Shown here: positions 60,470 to 64,000 of the stretch, piece by piece
How the letters are laid out: the number at the start of each line of letters is the position of its first letter
Position numbering within the stretch: position 1 is the stretch's first letter
Assembly: GCF_903893715.1 (NCBI RefSeq)
Contig: NZ_CAITNG010000153.1
Span: 1-64,000, forward strand
Reading direction: 5' to 3'
DNA from: an uncultured Mucilaginibacter sp.
GTDB taxonomy: Bacteria > Bacteroidota > Bacteroidia > Sphingobacteriales > Sphingobacteriaceae
DNA: 64,000 nucleotides
The notes under the pieces: generated by a model
Database searches by the model: none
What the model saw: the letters and a program-made list of their open reading frames with translations, nothing else
What the model was told of the DNA's origin: nothing
Program-made: the position numbers and the translations under genes

Positions 60470-61531
60470 GTGGACAAGCCCAATATATTAGTCACGTTCG
60501 ACTCGATGAAACATGCCAATTCGGGTTTCTTTTATTTTGGGAAAAGCCTGGGCGATGCTTTGATCGAAGAGAATAAGGAGGAGTTCGGCCTGACTTATTA
60601 CCTGTCGAAAAACGCCACTTACCAGTTTGACAACAAGGTGTATAAAGAGTTCCTCTCGACCTTCCATAAACTGTACTTCCCTTCATCAAAAAAGTACGAC
60701 CTTGTTCATTTTACCGACCAGTACTGCCGCTTAAGGCCCAAAAATGTTGCTGCCAAAAGGATACTGACCGTGCACGATTTTAACCATGTGCACGAGGGAC
60801 GTAAATCGCCAAAAAAGGTTGCCCGATTCATCAAAAACCTGAAGCAGTACATCAGCGTTTGCGATTATGTGGTGGCTATTTCCAATTTTGTAGCCAACGA
60901 TATTGCCACTTATATGCCCGAAGCAAAAGATAAGATACGGGTAATTTATAATGGTGCCGATAAATTGATTGTACCAAAAAACCATAAGCCTCAATTTGTG
61001 CCGTCAAAGCCATTTATATTTACGATAGGCTATGTGGTGGGGAAAAAAAACTTTCATGTATTGCCAGCGCTGTTAAAAGGTAACGATTATATACTGGTGA
61101 TATCGGGCAAAGAATCGGCTTACCGGGACCGGATAATCGCGGAAGCCAAAAAATATAATTGCGAAGAAAGGGTGATCATTACCGGACCCATAAGCGAAGC
61201 GGATAAGGCCTGGTATTATCAAAATTGCGAAGCATTTGCGCTGCCATCAAAAACAGAGGGTTTTGGTTTACCGGTTATTGAGGCCATGCATTTTGGCAAG
61301 CCGGTTTTTTTATCCAACCTTACCTCGCTGCCCGAAGTTGGGGGCGATGCCGCGTATTACTTTGATAGCTTTGCACCGGAGGCTATGCAACAGGTTTTTA
61401 ATGCGGGGATGAAAGATTTTAAGACTAACAACAATGCAGCCGAAGTGATGGCACGTGCCCAAAAGTTTAATTGGGACAAAAGCGCACAACAATACCTGGC
61501 TTTATACCGGGAGTGCCTCGCACCCGCATAA
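60470..61531 (+). CDS. Glycosyltransferase family 4
   Basis: This 353-residue GT-B enzyme has the GT4 C-terminal domain: FIFTIGYVVGKKNFHVLPAL (the GxxxxKN region), VIISGKES-like block, RVIITGPISEADKAWYY and SKTEGFGLPVIEAMHFGKPV with the E-x7-E motif. The only suitable start is GTG at 60470. Enzymes of this type retain anomeric configuration and often add mannose or galactose to lipid-linked glycans. The ABC exporter follows after 74 nt. Confidence 0.92.
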   Translation: MDKPNILVTFDSMKHANSGFFYFGKSLGDALIEENKEEFGLTYYLSKNATYQFDNKVYKEFLSTFHKLYFPSSKKYDLVHFTDQYCRLRPKNVAAKRILTVHDFNHVHEGRKSPKKVARFIKNLKQYISVCDYVVAISNFVANDIATYMPEAKDKIRVIYNGADKLIVPKNHKPQFVPSKPFIFTIGYVVGKKNFHVLPALLKGNDYILVISGKESAYRDRIIAEAKKYNCEERVIITGPISEADKAWYYQNCEAFALPSKTEGFGLPVIEAMHFGKPVFLSNLTSLPEVGGDAAYYFDSFAPEAMQQVFNAGMKDFKTNNNAAEVMARAQKFNWDKSAQQYLALYRECLAPA

Positions 61532-61579
61532 TTGACATACGGCTGTTTTATAGCATAATAATTATCGCCCATTAATACT

Positions 61580-61587
61580 TAATTTTG
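61580..61587 (+). promoter_or_regulatory. Minus-7 promoter element (TAnnTTTG) of the ABC exporter gene
   Basis: TAATTTTG followed by CGG closely resembles the aspS site; it is 18 nt before the ATG at 61606. Confidence 0.5.
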
Positions 61588-61605
61588 CGGGCTTTACACA
61601 TATAA

Positions 61606-63429
61606 ATGAAAACATACTTCAGGTTACTTTCTTTTGCCAAGCCAATTGAAAAGTTTGCCATACCTTATATCATCTGCACTGTATTTTCGGTCATATTCAG
61701 TACGCTAAACTTTGCGTTATTAGCGCCTTTATTGAAAACCTTATTCAACAATCAAAAACCCGACCCACATTTGTTAAAGCCAAGCAGTTGGTACGATGTT
61801 TTGGGGAAATTCAATTATTACGCTAACCTTGCCGACCTTAAATTTGGTGCAACTACTACCTTACAAATAGTTTGTTTGGTTATCGTGTTATCGGTGTTGC
61901 TGAGTAACATTTTTCGCTATCTCTCGCAGCGCATTATGGAAAACCTGCGTATCCATACCTTGCTGAATCTGCGTAGCTCAGTGTTTAATAATGTGATGGG
62001 CTTGCACATGGGCTATTTCAACAACGAACGCAAAGGCGATATCATATCAAAAGTTGCATCGGATGTCCAGGTGGTTCAGTATTCTGTTACGGGTACTTTG
62101 CAGGTAGTATTTAAAGAGCCGCTACAACTGTTCGCTTTTATGTTCATGCTATTCACTATATCATTTAAGCTTACACTTTTTTCGATGCTGGTTATCCCGG
62201 TATCGGCATTTGTGATATCGCGAATAGTAAAAAAGCTCAAACAACAAGCAATCGAGGCCCAAAAGACGTACGGTAACATGATCAGTTATTTGGATGAGGC
62301 ACTTACCGGTATCAAAATTATCAAAGCATTTAATGCTGCTGAGTTTATCAAAAATAAGTTTAACATTGAAAATACGCGGTATTCAAAAATAATCCGTTCA
62401 ATGGCTAAACGCCAGCAATCAGCATCACCGGTATCAGAATTTTTGGGTGTAACCATGATATCAAGTATCGTGTTGTACGGTGGATCGATGGTTATTTCTG
62501 GCCATTCTGAGTTAAAACCAGAGGCTTTTATAGACTACATTATCCTGTTCTCGCAGGTAATGCGTCCCGCCAAGGCAATATCCGATTCGTTCAGCAACAT
62601 ACACTCAGGTATTGCTGCGGGTGAACGCGTATTAGAACTGATTGATGAGAAGTCACTTATTACCGACTCCCCGGATGCTGTTGCAGCAAAAGAATTTAGT
62701 AGTGATGTTACCTTTAAGGATGTTTCATTTGCTTACAATGAAAAAATCGTTTTAAACAATATTAACCTTATTATCCCGAAAGGTAAAAAGGTAGCCTTAG
62801 TTGGGCCATCCGGTGGGGGCAAATCAACATTGATCGATCTGATACCGCGTTTTATTGAGCCACAGGAAGGAGCAATATTTATTGACGGAAAGAATATCCA
62901 AGACCTGACAACCGATTCAGTTCGTGCATTAATGGGTATCGTTAACCAAGAATCGATTCTATTTAACGACACCATATTCAACAATATCGCCTTCGGTAAA
63001 ACCGATGCCACGATGGAGCAGGTTGAAGCCGCGGCACGCATAGCAAATGCCCACGATTTCATTGTGGATACCGAAAATGGCTACGATACCAATATTGGCG
63101 ACCGAGGCTCCAAGCTTTCGGGCGGCCAAAAACAACGGATATGTATTGCGCGCGCTGTACTGAAGAACCCGCCGATCATGTTGCTGGATGAGGCGACATC
63201 GGCATTGGATACGGAATCGGAAAAGCTGGTGCAGGATGCCTTGAACAACCTGATGCAAAACCGTACCTCGCTCATCATAGCACACCGTTTAAGCACCATA
63301 CAAAATGCCGATATTATCGTAGTGTTGGAGAGCGGTAACATTGTTGAGCAAGGTACCCATACCGAACTTGTTAACAAAAACGGCCTTTACCGTAAGCTGA
63401 TAGATATGCAAACCTTTAATGCCGATTAA
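61606..63429 (+). CDS. ABC exporter, MsbA-like (transmembrane plus ATPase)
   Basis: This 607-residue half-transporter has an N-terminal six-helix domain (about 1-330) and an ATPase domain with Walker A GPSGGGKST (400-408), signature LSGGQ (504-508), Walker B LLDEATSALD with Asp528 and Glu529, and the switch His560 (IAHRLST). It resembles MsbA-type lipid flippases, and homologues often sit in capsule or lipopolysaccharide gene clusters. Its place between glycosyltransferases supports flipping of a lipid-linked glycan. The stop overlaps the next start (TAATG). Confidence 0.93.
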   Translation: MKTYFRLLSFAKPIEKFAIPYIICTVFSVIFSTLNFALLAPLLKTLFNNQKPDPHLLKPSSWYDVLGKFNYYANLADLKFGATTTLQIVCLVIVLSVLLSNIFRYLSQRIMENLRIHTLLNLRSSVFNNVMGLHMGYFNNERKGDIISKVASDVQVVQYSVTGTLQVVFKEPLQLFAFMFMLFTISFKLTLFSMLVIPVSAFVISRIVKKLKQQAIEAQKTYGNMISYLDEALTGIKIIKAFNAAEFIKNKFNIENTRYSKIIRSMAKRQQSASPVSEFLGVTMISSIVLYGGSMVISGHSELKPEAFIDYIILFSQVMRPAKAISDSFSNIHSGIAAGERVLELIDEKSLITDSPDAVAAKEFSSDVTFKDVSFAYNEKIVLNNINLIIPKGKKVALVGPSGGGKSTLIDLIPRFIEPQEGAIFIDGKNIQDLTTDSVRALMGIVNQESILFNDTIFNNIAFGKTDATMEQVEAAARIANAHDFIVDTENGYDTNIGDRGSKLSGGQKQRICIARAVLKNPPIMLLDEATSALDTESEKLVQDALNNLMQNRTSLIIAHRLSTIQNADIIVVLESGNIVEQGTHTELVNKNGLYRKLIDMQTFNAD

Positions 63430-64000
63430 TGGAGAAGCAAGCTTTTTTGGTTTCGGTAATATGTGTAACCAGGAATGCCGCATCGCAATTGCCGGGATTG
63501 ATTGATAGTGTGCGCAAGTACAAAACAGCTGAAGTTGAATTTATCATCATCGATGGGAATAGTACCGACGAAACCGTAAATTGCATCAAACAAAATAAGG
63601 ACGTTATAGATTTTTGGTTGAGTGAGCCCGATAAAGGTATTTACGATGCCATGAATAAAGCTGTTGGCTATGCGCATGGCAAATGGCTGTACTTTATTGG
63701 TGCCGATGATATTTTGTTGGACGGGTTTGCAGAGATGCTGCCTCGATTGGAAGATGATAGCACTGTTTACTACGGTGGAGTAATTTATCATGGGAAACCA
63801 TTGTCGAAAGAGTTTGATAACTATACATTGGCCAAATCGAATATTTGCCACCAGGCAATATTTTACCCGGCTGCCGTTTTTAAGAAATATAGTTACGATA
63901 CCAAATATGTGATTTGGGCAGACTTTCATTTGAATATACGCTGCTGGGCCGACCCTGAATTTAAGTTCGAGTACCATAAATTAATAGTAGCAAATTACGG
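63429..64000 (+). CDS. Glycosyltransferase family 2, partial (cut by window end)
   Basis: The frame opens at an ATG overlapping the ABC exporter stop by one base and has no stop before the window ends, giving 190 residues. It reads MEKQAFLVSVICVTRNAASQ, then VEFIIIDGNSTDETV, LSEPDKGIYDAMNKAV, GKWLYFIGADDILL and SNICHQAIFYPAAVF. These are strong GT2 blocks of the WcaA-like type, with the DD pair at the metal site. It is coupled to the exporter, so both belong to the same glycan pathway. Confidence 0.93.
   Translation, partial: MEKQAFLVSVICVTRNAASQLPGLIDSVRKYKTAEVEFIIIDGNSTDETVNCIKQNKDVIDFWLSEPDKGIYDAMNKAVGYAHGKWLYFIGADDILLDGFAEMLPRLEDDSTVYYGGVIYHGKPLSKEFDNYTLAKSNICHQAIFYPAAVFKKYSYDTKYVIWADFHLNIRCWADPEFKFEYHKLIVANY

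Noticed and set aside
63426..63977. Minus-strand ORF of 183 codons at the window end
   Set aside because: The plus strand over the same bases reads as a GT2 glycosyltransferase with strong motifs; this is its antisense shadow.
1..64000. CRISPR arrays, tRNA or rRNA genes, insertion sequences or prophage
   Set aside because: No spaced direct-repeat array, cloverleaf, rRNA segment, transposase or integrase was recognised. The short tandem and direct repeats present are not CRISPR-like.

Overview
The window is bacterial chromosome of a Bacteroidota member, most likely a Sphingobacteriaceae such as Mucilaginibacter or Pedobacter (inference; no rRNA is present to confirm it). The support is a full gldKLMN type IX secretion (T9SS) core with porV and gldJ, a SusC/SusD pair behind an ECF sigma/FecR pair, and repeated Bacteroidota-type minus-7 promoter elements (TAnnTTTG) close to start codons. 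I saw no tRNA, rRNA, CRISPR array, integrase or insertion sequence.

Layout. 1-622: a 16-C run, then a RelE/ParE-type toxin-antitoxin pair. 809-3798: aspS, a small antitoxin-like protein and two tandem FKBP lipoproteins. 3804-7353: porV-ispF facing away from gldJ. 7427-11515: aldo/keto reductase, AI-2E family transporter, uvrC. 11567-18477 (minus strand): DUF4271 protein and hemD, then gldK-gldL-gldM-gldN. 18756-24892: nitroreductase, PNPOx-like protein, SGNH esterase, hemW, fasciclin protein, JmjC-like cupin, small membrane protein. 25261-28696: circularly permuted ATP-grasp, alpha-E and transglutaminase genes in one operon. 28714-30899: a sugar kinase broken by one in-frame stop codon, a DUF4440 protein and a PAP2 phosphatase.

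31016-58451 is a large pectin utilisation locus. A LacI-family regulator faces an ECF sigma/FecR pair followed by susC and susD. Then come GH28 polygalacturonase, two CE12 rhamnogalacturonan acetylesterases, CE8 pectin methylesterase, a GH43 enzyme, two alpha/beta-hydrolase esterases, kduD, kduI, a GH105 enzyme with an extra C-terminal domain, uxaA, uxaC, kdgK, an ATP-grasp protein of unknown role and a PL10 pectate lyase. Together these remove methyl and acetyl groups, cut the chain, import oligomers and turn both unsaturated and saturated uronates into 2-keto-3-deoxygluconate and its phosphate. uxaB, eda and an inner-membrane uronate transporter are not in the window. 58552-64000 is the start of a surface-glycan or glycoconjugate locus (four glycosyltransferases and an MsbA-like ABC exporter), cut by the window end.

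The most interesting leads are a set of LacI-type operator candidates across the pectin locus, including a 26-nt element that is 23/26 identical at two control regions 15.7 kb apart; the nonsense-interrupted sugar kinase; the functionally unresolved ATP-grasp/alpha-E/transglutaminase operon with a poly-Gln tail; the DUF4271-hemD pair next to the T9SS core; and the GH105 fusion. No database search was possible, so family names rest on motif and whole-sequence recognition.
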